Made by a program: the position numbers and the translations under genes | Shown: one piece after another, positions 1 through 8,622 of the stretch | Layout: each line of letters begins with the position of its first letter | How positions within the stretch are numbered: position 1 is the stretch's first letter | The notes under the pieces: model-generated | The model's database searches: none | What the model saw: only the letters and a program-made list of their open reading frames with translations | Told to the model about the DNA's origin: nothing | Assembly: GCF_026626705.1 (NCBI RefSeq) | Contig: NZ_JAPNKC010000001.1 | Span: 8,264,001-8,328,000 of the forward strand | Direction of reading: 5' to 3' | Length of the DNA: 64,000 bases | Source: Pyxidicoccus sp. MSG2 | GTDB taxonomy: Bacteria > Myxococcota > Myxococcia > Myxococcales > Myxococcaceae

Positions 1-211
1 CGCTGAACACCTGCGCGTGGTCATTCACGTCGAGCGCCCGCACGGAAATGGTGAGGCCCGGGTGCTTCTGGAGCAGCTCCGCCTTGAGCGCGTCCAGCCG
101 CTCGGTGCGGCGCGCGCAGAGGGCCAGGTTGCGCCCGAGGGCGGCGAACTCGCGCGCCATGCCCTCACCCAGGCCGGAGCTGGCGCCGGTAATCAGGATG
201 TTCTTTCGCAT
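1..211 (-). CDS. SDR-family oxidoreductase, N-terminal part only
   Basis: The first 70 residues of a short-chain dehydrogenase/reductase. The start is the ATG complementary to 209-211 and the frame runs off the left edge, so the C-terminal two thirds is missing. The N-terminal Rossmann glycine motif TGASSGLG is visible at residues 7-14, followed by a charged CARRTERL stretch typical of the cofactor-binding second strand. It lies 13 bases downstream of the histidine phosphatase and is probably the last gene seen of the same leftward operon. The substrate cannot be inferred; an NADP-dependent alcohol/ketone conversion is the family norm. Confidence 0.85.
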   Translation of the reverse strand, partial: MRKNILITGASSGLGEGMAREFAALGRNLALCARRTERLDALKAELLQKHPGLTISVRALDVNDHAQVFS

Positions 212-224
212 GGGAGGCGGGCCC

Positions 225-917
225 TCAGCGGTAGGTGAGGAGGGCACGCTGCGCGCCCTCGAAGTGGCCGTGCTCGTTGAGCGTGGACAGGAACCGGGTG
301 CGCTCGCTGTAGACGACCTTGGTGACGCCGCAGTTCGCCAGGGCCGTGTTGAGGCGGAAGGCGTGCTCGTCGGGAATGCGCAGCAGGTCCTGGCAGATGG
401 CCGTAATCGGGCCGCCGGAGGTGAACACCAGCGCCGTCTTGGAGGCGCCCAGTTCCTGGATGAGCGCGTCCAGTGCCCGGATGCAGCGCTCGCGGAAGCC
501 AGGCCAGGGCTCGGCGTATTCGTCATCGTGCCGGCCGCTCACCCAGCGGGCCACGGCCTCCGTGAACAACTCCTGGAACGCGCGGCGAGGCTCCGGCGCC
601 GCGGCGATGTCCTGCATCAGCAGCGTGCGGTCCGCGTAGCGCGGCGCGTGGCGGACGATGAGCTCGTCGAGGTCGAACTCGTCGAAGGCCGCCAGGCGCT
701 TCGGGCTGGCCTCCACCTTGAGTGCGGCGAGGCACGCGTCGGCCGTCTGCCGGTGGCGCGTCAGGGTGCCCGTGACGACGGCGTCCACGCGCGGCAGCCG
801 GGCCCGTAGCGTCTCCCCGAGCACCCGCGACTGCGCCACGCCCGTCTCCGAGAGCTGGTCATAGTCCGCGGCCCCGAAAGAGGCCTGTCCGTGGCGGACG
901 AGGTACACGACGCCCAT
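225..917 (-). CDS. histidine phosphatase family protein
   Basis: A 230-residue protein of the phosphoglycerate mutase/histidine phosphatase superfamily. The catalytic RHG motif is at residues 8-10 (LVRHGQASF), and a later SGG segment ([10 protein letters not shown]) occupies the place of the second catalytic region. These enzymes remove phosphate through a phosphohistidine intermediate. The start overlaps the stop of the upstream phosphotransferase gene by one base (TGATG), which implies translational coupling. With a small-molecule kinase and an acyl-CoA dehydrogenase in the same operon, it may hydrolyse a phosphorylated acyl intermediate. That role is inference from context. Confidence 0.85.
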   Translation of the reverse strand: MGVVYLVRHGQASFGAADYDQLSETGVAQSRVLGETLRARLPRVDAVVTGTLTRHRQTADACLAALKVEASPKRLAAFDEFDLDELIVRHAPRYADRTLLMQDIAAAPEPRRAFQELFTEAVARWVSGRHDDEYAEPWPGFRERCIRALDALIQELGASKTALVFTSGGPITAICQDLLRIPDEHAFRLNTALANCGVTKVVYSERTRFLSTLNEHGHFEGAQRALLTYR

Positions 918-1993
918 CAGCGCGCTCCCTTCGTGCGGATGAGCCGCTCACAGCGCAGGCCGAGGTAGTTGGCCAGCACCCAGAAGTTCTTGAACGCCGG
1001 GTTGCGCGTCTGCTTGTGGTGATAGCGGTAGTAGATCTGCTGGATGATGACCACGAGCCGGAACAGGCCGTAGACCTCGTAGAAGGTCCAGTTGCCCGGC
1101 TTCAGCTTCATCTTGTCGAGGTAGTACTCCACCACCTCTTCACGCCGGAGCATCCCAGGCAGGTGCGTGGGCTGGCGCCGCGTCATGCGCAGCATGAAGT
1201 TGTCATCCGCGTGGACCCAGTAGGCCAGGGCATTGCCCAGGTCCATCAGCGGGTCGCCCAGCGTGGCCATCTCCCAGTCGAGCACGCCGATGACGCGCGT
1301 GGGCTCGGACGCGTCGAGCACCACGTTGTCGAAGCGCCAGTCATTGTGGATGACGCAGGTGGCGACGTCGTCCGGCGTGTGGGCCTTGAGCCAGTCGCGC
1401 ACGTACTTGAAGCTCAGGACGTTCCAGGTGCGGGCCTTCTCGTACCGGTCGGACCAGCCTTCAATCTGCCGCTTCGGATAGCCCGGCCCCTTGCCCAGCG
1501 AGGACAGCCCCACGGCCGCCGCGTCCACCTGGTGCAACTCCACCAGCTTGTCGATGACGTTGAGGCACAGCTGCCGCGTCGTGGCAGTGTCGAGCTGCAG
1601 GCCGCGCGGCATGTGCTTGCGTGGGATGATGCCCTCGATGCGCTCCATGACGTAGAAGTCAGAGCCGATGACGGACGCGTCCTGGCACAGCCCCACCATG
1701 GTGGGTACGGCCGGGTAGGCCGGCTTCAGCGCCTGCTGGACGTTGTACTCGCGGGCCATGTCGTGCGCGGACTTCGCCTTCGTCCCCGAAGGAGGCCGGC
1801 GCAGGATGAGGTCCCGGTTCGGGTACTTCAGCCGGTACGTCCAGTTGGAGGCGCCGCCCGAGTACTGGGTGATTTCCGGCGTGCCCTCCAGCGAAGGGAC
1901 GCGGGCCTTGAGCCAGGCATCCACGGCGGGGACGTTCAGCTCCTCGCCGGGGCGGACGGCGCCGGACGGGTCGATGGGGGTGGTGGAAGGCAT
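917..1993 (-). CDS. phosphotransferase (APH-like, ACAD10/LvaA-type) family kinase
   Basis: A 358-residue protein-kinase-fold small-molecule kinase of the aminoglycoside phosphotransferase enzyme family. The catalytic loop reads HNDWRFDN and the metal-binding segment reads VLDWEMATLGDP, both near residues 215-245. Known relatives include the kinase half of ACAD10/ACAD11 and LvaA, which phosphorylate the 4-hydroxyl of 4-hydroxyacyl-CoA, so antibiotic resistance is unlikely. It sits between an SDR and the histidine phosphatase, in one operon with an acyl-CoA dehydrogenase. That is the gene combination expected for 4-hydroxyacyl-CoA breakdown. The start ATG (complement of 1991-1993) follows a purine-rich stretch. 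Confidence 0.85.
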   Translation of the reverse strand: MPSTTPIDPSGAVRPGEELNVPAVDAWLKARVPSLEGTPEITQYSGGASNWTYRLKYPNRDLILRRPPSGTKAKSAHDMAREYNVQQALKPAYPAVPTMVGLCQDASVIGSDFYVMERIEGIIPRKHMPRGLQLDTATTRQLCLNVIDKLVELHQVDAAAVGLSSLGKGPGYPKRQIEGWSDRYEKARTWNVLSFKYVRDWLKAHTPDDVATCVIHNDWRFDNVVLDASEPTRVIGVLDWEMATLGDPLMDLGNALAYWVHADDNFMLRMTRRQPTHLPGMLRREEVVEYYLDKMKLKPGNWTFYEVYGLFRLVVIIQQIYYRYHHKQTRNPAFKNFWVLANYLGLRCERLIRTKGAR

Positions 1994-2008
1994 GGCGCGT
2001 TCTCTCCC

Positions 2009-2827
2009 TCAGGTCGTCGGTGCGGGGCCGGGGCGCGGGCGCATCCGGGCGGTGCTCTTGCGCATGACCCTGGCGTAGATGGCGCGCGGAAGGAAGCGCT
2101 TCATCAACCAGGCCCTGCGGCCCTCCGCATGGGACAGGACGTAGAACCGCCGCTTCTCCACCGCCTGGAAGACGTCGTTGGCCACGTCATCCGCGGTGAT
2201 GGCCGAGCGCTCCAGCAGCCGCGCCATGGTGGCGCCCAGCCGCGGGTCCGTGGTGCGCAGCGAGTCGCCCAGGTTCGTCTTGAAGAACGACGGGCACACG
2301 ACGCTGACGTCGATGTTCGCCTCCGCCAGCTCGTTGTGCAGCGTCTCCGACAGCGAGACGACGGCCGCCTTGGTGGCGTTGTAGCTGCTCATCATCGGCA
2401 CATCGAGCAGGCCTGCCATGGAGGCCACGTTGACGAAGTGCCCGTGGCCCTGCCGCCGGAACACGGGCGTGAAGACCTTGCAGCCCCGCACCACGCCCAG
2501 CAGGTTGATGTCGATGATCCACCGCCAGTCGTCGATGGATACGTCCTCGATGGCGCCGGCCTGGGCGACACCCGCGTTGTTCACCACCACGTCCACGCCG
2601 CCCCAGCGGGCCTGGAGCGTCTCCGCGGCGGCGCGCAGGTCCTCCTCGCGCGTCACGTCGCAGCGCAGGAAGTGCCCGTCCGCGCCGAGGGCGGCCAGTG
2701 TCTCGGCGCCCCGGGCTTCGTGGAGGTCGGCGATGCAGACCTTCCACCCCGCGCGCGCGAAGCGCAGGGCAATGGACTTGCCGAGCCCGCTGGCGCCGCC
2801 GGTGATGAAGATGCGCTGGTCGGCCAT
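2009..2827 (-). CDS. SDR-family oxidoreductase
   Basis: A 272-residue short-chain dehydrogenase. It has the cofactor motif TGGASGLG near residue 10, NNAG near residue 88, and the catalytic pair SYNATK around residues 152-157. This start (ATG complement of 2825-2827) puts the Rossmann motif at the usual distance from the N-terminus; a longer open frame upstream overlaps the dehydrogenase gene and is not needed. It starts 5 bases after the acyl-CoA dehydrogenase stop, so the two are co-transcribed. In an acyl-CoA operon it would plausibly oxidise a hydroxyacyl intermediate or its precursor. The substrate is not shown by sequence. Confidence 0.88.
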   Translation of the reverse strand: MADQRIFITGGASGLGKSIALRFARAGWKVCIADLHEARGAETLAALGADGHFLRCDVTREEDLRAAAETLQARWGGVDVVVNNAGVAQAGAIEDVSIDDWRWIIDINLLGVVRGCKVFTPVFRRQGHGHFVNVASMAGLLDVPMMSSYNATKAAVVSLSETLHNELAEANIDVSVVCPSFFKTNLGDSLRTTDPRLGATMARLLERSAITADDVANDVFQAVEKRRFYVLSHAEGRRAWLMKRFLPRAIYARVMRKSTARMRPRPGPAPTT

Positions 2828-2832
2828 GGCGT

Positions 2833-4068
2833 TCAGCTCCGGGAGTGGCCGCGCTTCGCCAGCTCGATGCGGGCGATGAGGCCCTTGTGGACCTCGTCCG
2901 GGCCGTCCGCGAGCCGCAGGGTGCGCGCCTGCGCGAAGAAGCCGGACAGCAGGGTGTCCTGGGACACGCCCGCGCCGCCGTGAATCTGGATGGCGTCGTC
3001 CACCACCTTCTGGAGCACGTTGGGCGCGGCCACCTTGATGGCGGAAATCTCCGTCATCGCCCCGAGTGCGCCGACCTGGTCCATCTTCCACGCGGCGTAG
3101 AGCGTCAGCAGCCGAGCCTGGTCGATGGCGACGCGGGCCTCGGCGACGCGCTCGCGGTTGCCGCCCAGGTTGAGCAGCTGCTTGCCGAAGGCAGTGCGCT
3201 TCATGCCCCGGTCAATCATCAACTCCAGCGCCTTCTCCGCCGCGCCGAGGCAGCGCATGCAGTGGTGGATGCGTCCGGGCCCGAGCCGTCCCTGGGCAAT
3301 CTCGAAGCCCATGCCGGGGCCGGAGATGATGTCGGAGGCGGGCACGCGCACGTTGTCGAAGTGGACTTCGCCGTGGCCGTGCGGGGCGTCGAAGTCGCCG
3401 AACACGGGCAGCATGCGCTTGATGTTGACGCCCCTGGCGTCCATGGGCACCAGCACCATGGAGTGCTGGTGGTGGCGGTCGCCTCCGGTGTCGGGCGTGC
3501 GGGCCATGAAGATGATGACCTTCGCGTTCGGGTGGCCCAGGCCGGAAGACCACCACTTGCCGCCGTTGAGGACGACGTCATTGCCGTCCACGACGGCGGT
3601 GGCCTGCATGTTGGTGGCGTCCGACGAGGCCACCTCGGGCTCCGTCATGCAGAACACCGAGCGGATTTCGCCCGCCAGCAGAGGGGTGAGCCAGCGCGCC
3701 TGCTGTTCCTCGGAGCCGTACTTCCAGAGCACCTCCATGTTGCCGGTGTCGGGGGCGCTGCAGTTGAAGACCTCGGGGGCGATGAAGCTGCGGCCCATCT
3801 CCTCGGCCAGCGGCGCGTACTCGAGGACGGTGAGGCCCGCGCCGAGCTTCGTGTCGGGAAGGAAGAGGTTCCACAACCCCTCCGCCTTCGCCCGGGCCTT
3901 CAGTTCCTCCATCACCGCCGGCACCTTCCACGTCTTCCAGTCGCCGCCGTGGCAGGTGGCGTTCACCTCCTCGCGGTAGCGGGACTCGACGGGGTCGACG
4001 TGCTCGCGCATGAACCGCTTGATGCGCTCCAGGTAGTCCTTGGTTCGGGCGCTCGGCTCGAAGTCCAT
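2833..4068 (-). CDS. acyl-CoA dehydrogenase (ACAD10/11-like)
   Basis: A 411-residue FAD acyl-CoA dehydrogenase that transfers electrons to ETF. Family landmarks are FCMTEPEVASSDATN in the middle beta domain, GGKWWSSG, the GMKRTAFGKQL region that lines the flavin, and the C-terminal RLADGPDEVHK. The start MDFEPSART (ATG complement of 4066-4068) follows a strong GGAGGA ribosome site; an upstream in-frame start would run into the regulator's promoter. It is the first gene of the leftward operon, divergent from a LysR regulator. The fused or adjacent kinase arrangement points to the ACAD10/11/LvaC subgroup, which acts on 4-phosphoacyl-CoA. That assignment is inferred from neighbours. Confidence 0.88.
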   Translation of the reverse strand: MDFEPSARTKDYLERIKRFMREHVDPVESRYREEVNATCHGGDWKTWKVPAVMEELKARAKAEGLWNLFLPDTKLGAGLTVLEYAPLAEEMGRSFIAPEVFNCSAPDTGNMEVLWKYGSEEQQARWLTPLLAGEIRSVFCMTEPEVASSDATNMQATAVVDGNDVVLNGGKWWSSGLGHPNAKVIIFMARTPDTGGDRHHQHSMVLVPMDARGVNIKRMLPVFGDFDAPHGHGEVHFDNVRVPASDIISGPGMGFEIAQGRLGPGRIHHCMRCLGAAEKALELMIDRGMKRTAFGKQLLNLGGNRERVAEARVAIDQARLLTLYAAWKMDQVGALGAMTEISAIKVAAPNVLQKVVDDAIQIHGGAGVSQDTLLSGFFAQARTLRLADGPDEVHKGLIARIELAKRGHSRS

Positions 4069-4150
4069 CGCGGGTCCTCCTCCAGCTTGAGTGCCCCCAT
4101 CCTCCGTATCCGGGCTTGATGCATCCAGTGAATGTTGGTCATGTGTTCCC

Positions 4151-5077
4151 ATGAACCCAGTTCAGGATTCCGCCCGGCTCGCACGGCTGGACCTCAACCT
4201 CTTCCGGGTGTTCGACGTCGTCCTCCGGGAGCGGAGCCTCACCCGGGCCGCGGAGGTCCTCTTCCTCAGTCAGTCGGCGGTGAGCCATGCGCTCGCCCGC
4301 CTGCGGGACCAGTTGAGGGAGCCGCTCTTCGTGCGCGAGGGCCGGGGTGTGGCCCCCACGCCCTTCGCGGAGCGACTGGCGCCGGAGATTCGCGAGGCGC
4401 TCGCGCTGCTCGACGGCGCCGTCCACCACACGCGCGGCTTCGAGCCCCGGCGGGACGTGGGCCACTTCACGCTCGCGATGAACGACCTGCTGGAGCCGTC
4501 CATCCTTCCGCACCTCGTGACACGCCTGCGCGAGCGGGCCCCCGAGGCGCGCGTCGCCAGCGTCCGGTTGGACAGGGCGCGGCTGGAGCGAGACCTCGCG
4601 TCGGGGCGGTTGGATTTGTCCGTCGACGTGGAGCAGCCGACGGGCGCGGACCTGCGGCATGCCCCGCTGCTGCGCGACACCTTCTGCGTGGTGAGCCGGC
4701 GGCGGCGCAGGCTGGACGTGGCGGCCTACATGGCCGCACGGCACGTCACCCGGTCCTCGCGCCGCACGGGCCTGGCCGTGGAGGACCTGGTGCTCAGCCG
4801 CCTGGGCTACCAGCGCGAAGTCACGGTGCGCTGCCAGCACTACGAGGCCGCCTTCCACATCGTCTCCGGCTCCGACCTGCTCCTCACCATGCCCCGGCGC
4901 CGCGCGGAGGCGCTGCACGCGCTGTTGGGCAATCACATCCTGCCCATGCCGCTGGCCCTCCCTCCGCTGGAGCTGCATCTCTACTGGCATCGGCAGTCGG
5001 ACTCGGAGCCGCGCAACAAGTGGTTGCGCTCGGAGTTGCTGGCTCTCGCGGGTGAGCTGGAGAAACGGGCGCGGTAG
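4151..5077 (+). CDS. LysR-family transcriptional regulator
   Basis: A 308-residue LysR-type regulator. The N-terminal winged helix-turn-helix is clear at about residues 10-65 (LDLNLFRVFDVVLRERS, then SQSAVSHALARLRDQL), followed by a substrate-binding-like effector domain. The LDLNLLxxF form of the N-terminus is typical of the NodD/SyrM-like branch. It is divergent from the acyl-CoA dehydrogenase operon with an 82-base gap, the usual layout for a LysR protein that controls its neighbour. ATG 4151 puts the HTH at the normal position, but I see no good ribosome site before it. The inducer is unknown. Confidence 0.9.
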   Translation: MNPVQDSARLARLDLNLFRVFDVVLRERSLTRAAEVLFLSQSAVSHALARLRDQLREPLFVREGRGVAPTPFAERLAPEIREALALLDGAVHHTRGFEPRRDVGHFTLAMNDLLEPSILPHLVTRLRERAPEARVASVRLDRARLERDLASGRLDLSVDVEQPTGADLRHAPLLRDTFCVVSRRRRRLDVAAYMAARHVTRSSRRTGLAVEDLVLSRLGYQREVTVRCQHYEAAFHIVSGSDLLLTMPRRRAEALHALLGNHILPMPLALPPLELHLYWHRQSDSEPRNKWLRSELLALAGELEKRAR

Positions 5078-5187
5078 CGGGGGCTCACACTGGCGGCGGT
5101 GCCCGCAGCGACAGTCAGTTGAAGCCGGCCGTGTCGGCGAATACCCCGGTTCCCTGCGGGCCCGCACCCGGGCGAGGATTCGCGCCC

Positions 5188-6384
5188 ATGAGTGGACGTG
5201 TGAACCTGCTGGTGCCCGAGGTCCGGGCCAATCCCTATCCGACGTATGCGGAGCTGCGCCGTTCGTCCGTGTGTCAGGTGGACCCGGGCGGCTACTGGGT
5301 GCTCACCCGGCATGACGACGTGGTGGCGGCCTTCAAGAACCCGCAGGTGTTCTCCAGCATCGGCATGCGCGTGGTGACGAAGCCGGCGTGGCTGGGGCAC
5401 AACCCGTTCGCGGACTCGATGATTGGCATGGACCCGCCGAACCACACGCGGCTGCGGACGCTGGTCAACCGCGCCTTCGGCCCGCCCGTGCTGGCCCGCC
5501 TGGAGCCGCGCATCCGCGCCTTCGCGGGCGCGATCGTGGACCGCATCCCCGAGGGCACGCCGGTGGACTTCGTGGATGCCTTCTGTCTGCCGCTGCCCGC
5601 GAGCGTCATCGGCGAGCTCATCGGACTGGACCCCACGCAGCACCACCTGTTCAAGCGCTGGGCGGATGACCTCACCAGCATCACCTCCATCGGTCCCAGC
5701 CCCGGGCAGGAGACGGCCCGCATGGCGGAGATTCGCGCCACGGTGAAGGAGACGGAGCAGTACATGGGCCGCGTGCTGGCCAGCCGCCGCGCCGAGCCCC
5801 GCGATGACGTGGTGACGGACCTCATCAACGCGCGCGTGGACGGTGAGTCGCTCAGCGACGCGGAGTTGATGAACTTCATGTTCCTGCTGCTGGTGGCCGG
5901 GCTGGAGACGACCATCCACCTGATGAGCCACTCGCTGCGGCTGCTGATGGAGCACCCGGACGTGCTGGAGCGGCTGCGCAAGGACACCTCGCGCATTCCG
6001 CGCTTCCTGGAGGAGGTGCTGCGCTACGAGCCGCCGGTGCAGGCCATCATGCGCGTCACAACCACGGACACGGAGATTCGCGGCGTGACGATTCCGAAGG
6101 GCTCGCCGGTGGCGCTGATGATGGGCGCGGCCAACCGTGACGAGTCGCACTTCCCCGGCGCGGAGACCTTCGACATGGACCGCGAGGGGACGAACAACCT
6201 GCCTTTCGGGCACGGCGTTCACTTCTGCCTGGGCGCGCCGCTGGCGCGGCTGGAGACGCGGCTCGGGCTGGAGGCGCTGCTGACGCGCTTTGCCCGCTTC
6301 ACGCCGGCCGGGCCGATGGAGTGGAACCGCTCGATGACGGTGCGCGGCCCGGTGAAGATGCCCGTGGTGGCCCACGCGAGGTGA
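5188..6384 (+). CDS. cytochrome P450
   Basis: A 398-residue soluble bacterial P450. The heme-thiolate loop FGHGVHFCLGAPLARLE is near residue 345, the I-helix oxygen-activation segment AGLETT near residue 238, and the K-helix ExxR (EEVLRYE) near residue 278. ATG 5188 is preceded by GGCGAGGA; a TTG start at 5119 would add a 23-residue tail with no family character. No ferredoxin or ferredoxin reductase gene lies next to it, so redox partners must come from elsewhere. The substrate is unknown. It may be under the downstream TetR regulator, but the palindrome lies after this gene, so that link is weak. Confidence 0.92.
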   Translation: MSGRVNLLVPEVRANPYPTYAELRRSSVCQVDPGGYWVLTRHDDVVAAFKNPQVFSSIGMRVVTKPAWLGHNPFADSMIGMDPPNHTRLRTLVNRAFGPPVLARLEPRIRAFAGAIVDRIPEGTPVDFVDAFCLPLPASVIGELIGLDPTQHHLFKRWADDLTSITSIGPSPGQETARMAEIRATVKETEQYMGRVLASRRAEPRDDVVTDLINARVDGESLSDAELMNFMFLLLVAGLETTIHLMSHSLRLLMEHPDVLERLRKDTSRIPRFLEEVLRYEPPVQAIMRVTTTDTEIRGVTIPKGSPVALMMGAANRDESHFPGAETFDMDREGTNNLPFGHGVHFCLGAPLARLETRLGLEALLTRFARFTPAGPMEWNRSMTVRGPVKMPVVAHAR

Positions 6385-6509
6385 GGTGCGTGGGTCCCAC
6401 GCGCTGACTCGATGAAATCGAGAGGATGAGCTGGCCGCGAGGGCCTACCTCACGGGAGGCGCGCCCCCTTCCAACCTGCCATGTCAGCCCCCTCCGGTAG
6501 AAGGGAATG

Positions 6510-6531
6510 GTGGAAGGAACATTCCTTCCAC
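6510..6531. promoter_or_regulatory. 22-bp palindrome, likely TetR operator
   Basis: The sequence GTGGAAGGAA-CA-TTCCTTCCAC has two perfect 10-base arms around a 2-base centre. An overlapping inverted repeat, GGAATG at 6505-6510 against CATTCC at 6519-6524, is nested in it. It sits 40 bases upstream of the TetR-type regulator's start, the normal place for autorepression by a dimeric TetR protein. The assignment as its operator is inference. Confidence 0.6.
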
Positions 6532-6571
6532 GGGACGGCCGCCCCGGAAGGGGGGCAGGAGGGGGTAGGGG

Positions 6572-7180
6572 ATGGGGTTCGCGGAGCATTACCTCTCGGG
6601 GATGATGCAGAGCTCGGCGGAGGTGCTGGGCCGGCATGGCTACGAGCACGTGAAGGCCGAGGAGCTGGCCCGGTCCGTGGGGATGTCGGTGGGCAGCTTG
6701 TACCGGCGCTACGGCAGCAAGCAGCACTTCGCCCAGACGGTGCGGAGCTTCCACGAGGACACCTTCTGCCGGGAGGTGGACTGGGCCTTCTTCTGCAAGC
6801 ACGGGGCGGACGGCGTCAGCTTCCGCGAGGCCTTCTTCACCTTCTGGAATGCGCTGACGCACTGGGCTCTGGGGCTGCCCGGCCCCTTCGCCTTCACCTT
6901 CCTGCACCGGCACCCGGAAGTCGAAGGACATCCGGCGCCTGGCAGTGCGGCGCGGGCCATGGTGCGCGAGGTGCTCCAGAAGGGAGAGCAGGAGGGGGCG
7001 CTGGTGCCTGGCTGCGCCAGGGTGGGCGAAGCGCTGGTGTGGGGCACGCTGGCGGAGTGGGTGCGCGTGCTGACGGAGAGGAACAAGGAGGTGTACCGGG
7101 AGGACGTCCTCGAATCGGCGGAGGCCCTCTGGCGCGCGCTGGCGAAGGCGGACGACTCCGGCGGCTCGCGCCGAGGCGGC
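6572..7180 (+). CDS. TetR-family transcriptional regulator (frame stays open to 8467)
   Basis: A TetR/AcrR-type repressor. The N-terminal HTH is clear at residues 7-50 (HGYEHVKAEELARSVGMSVGSLYRRYGSKQ gives the helix-turn-helix and the conserved YxxxxSK turn), followed by a helical ligand domain ending at about residue 200. A strong AGGAGGGGG ribosome site precedes ATG 6572. The frame has no stop at the expected end and continues to 8467, antisense through the bactofilin-like gene. That tail is Q/E/H-rich, as expected from reading a membrane protein backwards. The listed end is therefore where TetR-like sequence stops, and the true C-terminus is uncertain. A frameshift or a genuine long overlap are both possible. 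Confidence 0.7.
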
Positions 7181-7303
7181 ACTCCTCCCGACCACGCGCA
7201 GCCGGGGCCGGACGACGCACCGGGCGAGGGCTCTGACGTCCCTCATGGGGACGGCCCTCTGCTTTCTGGTGCAGTCCGGCCCGAGTTCTCGGCTCCACCT
7301 GAC

Positions 7304-8491
7304 TCAGGCGGGCGCGCTGACCGGGGTGCCGGGGCCGCGCTGGCGCCGGAGGGCGAGCAGCAGTGCGCCCAGGCCGAAGAACATGGTGACCAGGGCGACC
7401 ACGCCGCCAAGGTACGGCACCCGCCGCAGGAGCGTCAGCAGGACGAGGCCCGTCAGCAGGGCCAGCACCAGCGAAGGGCCGTGCTTGCCGAAGCGCTCCA
7501 GCAATTGCCTGCCGATGAGCATCCCCACCACGGGGAAGCTCGCCAGGAGCGCCAGCGCGTAGAGGCCCAGCACGAACACGCCGAGCCACCAGCCCCCCAC
7601 TATCAGCCCCACCCCGAAGAGGAGGGAGGCGACGATGGGGGCGGCCACGAAGGCCATCAGTCCCAGGCCCAGGCTCTGCCACGGCTTCTCCCTCAGCACC
7701 GCCGGTGCGCTCCGCGCGAGCCTTGGCGCCAGCAGCGCCAGCAACAGCCCCAGCGCGAACAGTCCGATGATGGAGCGCACCCAGAGATAGAGCACGCCGA
7801 GCGCGGTGCTCCCCGCGCTCTCCTCGTGGGCCGGTATGCGCTCCACCTTGCCCGCCACCGCCCCGGGAGGCACCTGCACCGAATGCTCGGAGGTGACGCT
7901 CAGGTCTCCGCCGATACTGGCCCCCTCGGCCAAGTCCAGCGTGTTCACCTCGGCATTCACGGTGCCCCGCACCGGCGCGGCCAGGGTGACCTTCTGCGCG
8001 GCGACCCGCATGTCCCTCCCCACGGGCGTGCGGATGTCCACCGAGTTCCCGGCGATGAGGAGGTCACCCGGGATGTTCCCCTGGGGCAGCAGGCGCAGTT
8101 GGTTGCCGGCGAGCAGCGCGTCCTTGCCCACCGTGGCCCCCAGCACGAGGTCACTCGTGGCGCTCCGGAGGCTGCCGCCCACCTGGCCCTTCGCCACCGT
8201 CTTCGCCGCGGCCGCGAACACGTCGCCTTCCACGTTGCCCTGAAGCGTGACCCTCCGCGCCGCCGTCACCACGTCGCCGCGCACCGTGCCCTGGATGTCC
8301 ACCTCCTGGGCGAAGACATACAGGTCATCGTCGATGACCTCCTGCGCGCCCACCACCACCTTGTCCCCGGTGCGCACGTCAGCGGCCCGCGCGATGCCGG
8401 GGAACGCCACGCCCAGCACGAGCATGGCGAGCACCCAGGCGACCGGCACCCGTCCCCCTCCGCGTGACTGCATGGACCTGACCGTGGACAT
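7304..8491 (-). CDS. exported bactofilin-like (polymer-forming) membrane protein
   Basis: A 395-residue protein. Residues 1-36 form a signal peptide ending in IARA. Residues about 38-220 are a short-period beta-helix repeat (GDV, GDL and GDLS turns every 15-20 residues) like the polymer-forming bactofilin/DUF583 fold. From about 235 to 390 there are four or five hydrophobic segments, including GLFALGLLLALLAP and a long run around residues 270-330. Classical bactofilins are cytoplasmic and lack a signal peptide, so here the beta-helix should lie outside the cytoplasmic membrane. It may scaffold envelope components. The gene stands alone on this strand and overlaps the open tail of the TetR frame. 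Confidence 0.75.
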   Translation of the reverse strand: MSTVRSMQSRGGGRVPVAWVLAMLVLGVAFPGIARAADVRTGDKVVVGAQEVIDDDLYVFAQEVDIQGTVRGDVVTAARRVTLQGNVEGDVFAAAAKTVAKGQVGGSLRSATSDLVLGATVGKDALLAGNQLRLLPQGNIPGDLLIAGNSVDIRTPVGRDMRVAAQKVTLAAPVRGTVNAEVNTLDLAEGASIGGDLSVTSEHSVQVPPGAVAGKVERIPAHEESAGSTALGVLYLWVRSIIGLFALGLLLALLAPRLARSAPAVLREKPWQSLGLGLMAFVAAPIVASLLFGVGLIVGGWWLGVFVLGLYALALLASFPVVGMLIGRQLLERFGKHGPSLVLALLTGLVLLTLLRRVPYLGGVVALVTMFFGLGALLLALRRQRGPGTPVSAPA

Positions 8492-8622
8492 GGCGCGCTC
8501 CCGTGCTGGTGGCCTTCAAGGCAACCGCTGGGGACGCCCACTCCCAGGAGCAAGCCGAGACGGGCGGCTGGAGGCTCCAGCGCCCGGCTCGCCCCCCGGT
8601 CGACATCCCGGGAGGCCAGCGC

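Noticed and set aside
1016-2983. A 655-codon plus-strand frame across the kinase and SDR genes
   Set aside because: It is antisense to two genes with clear catalytic motifs and has the histidine/leucine/arginine composition of shadow frames.
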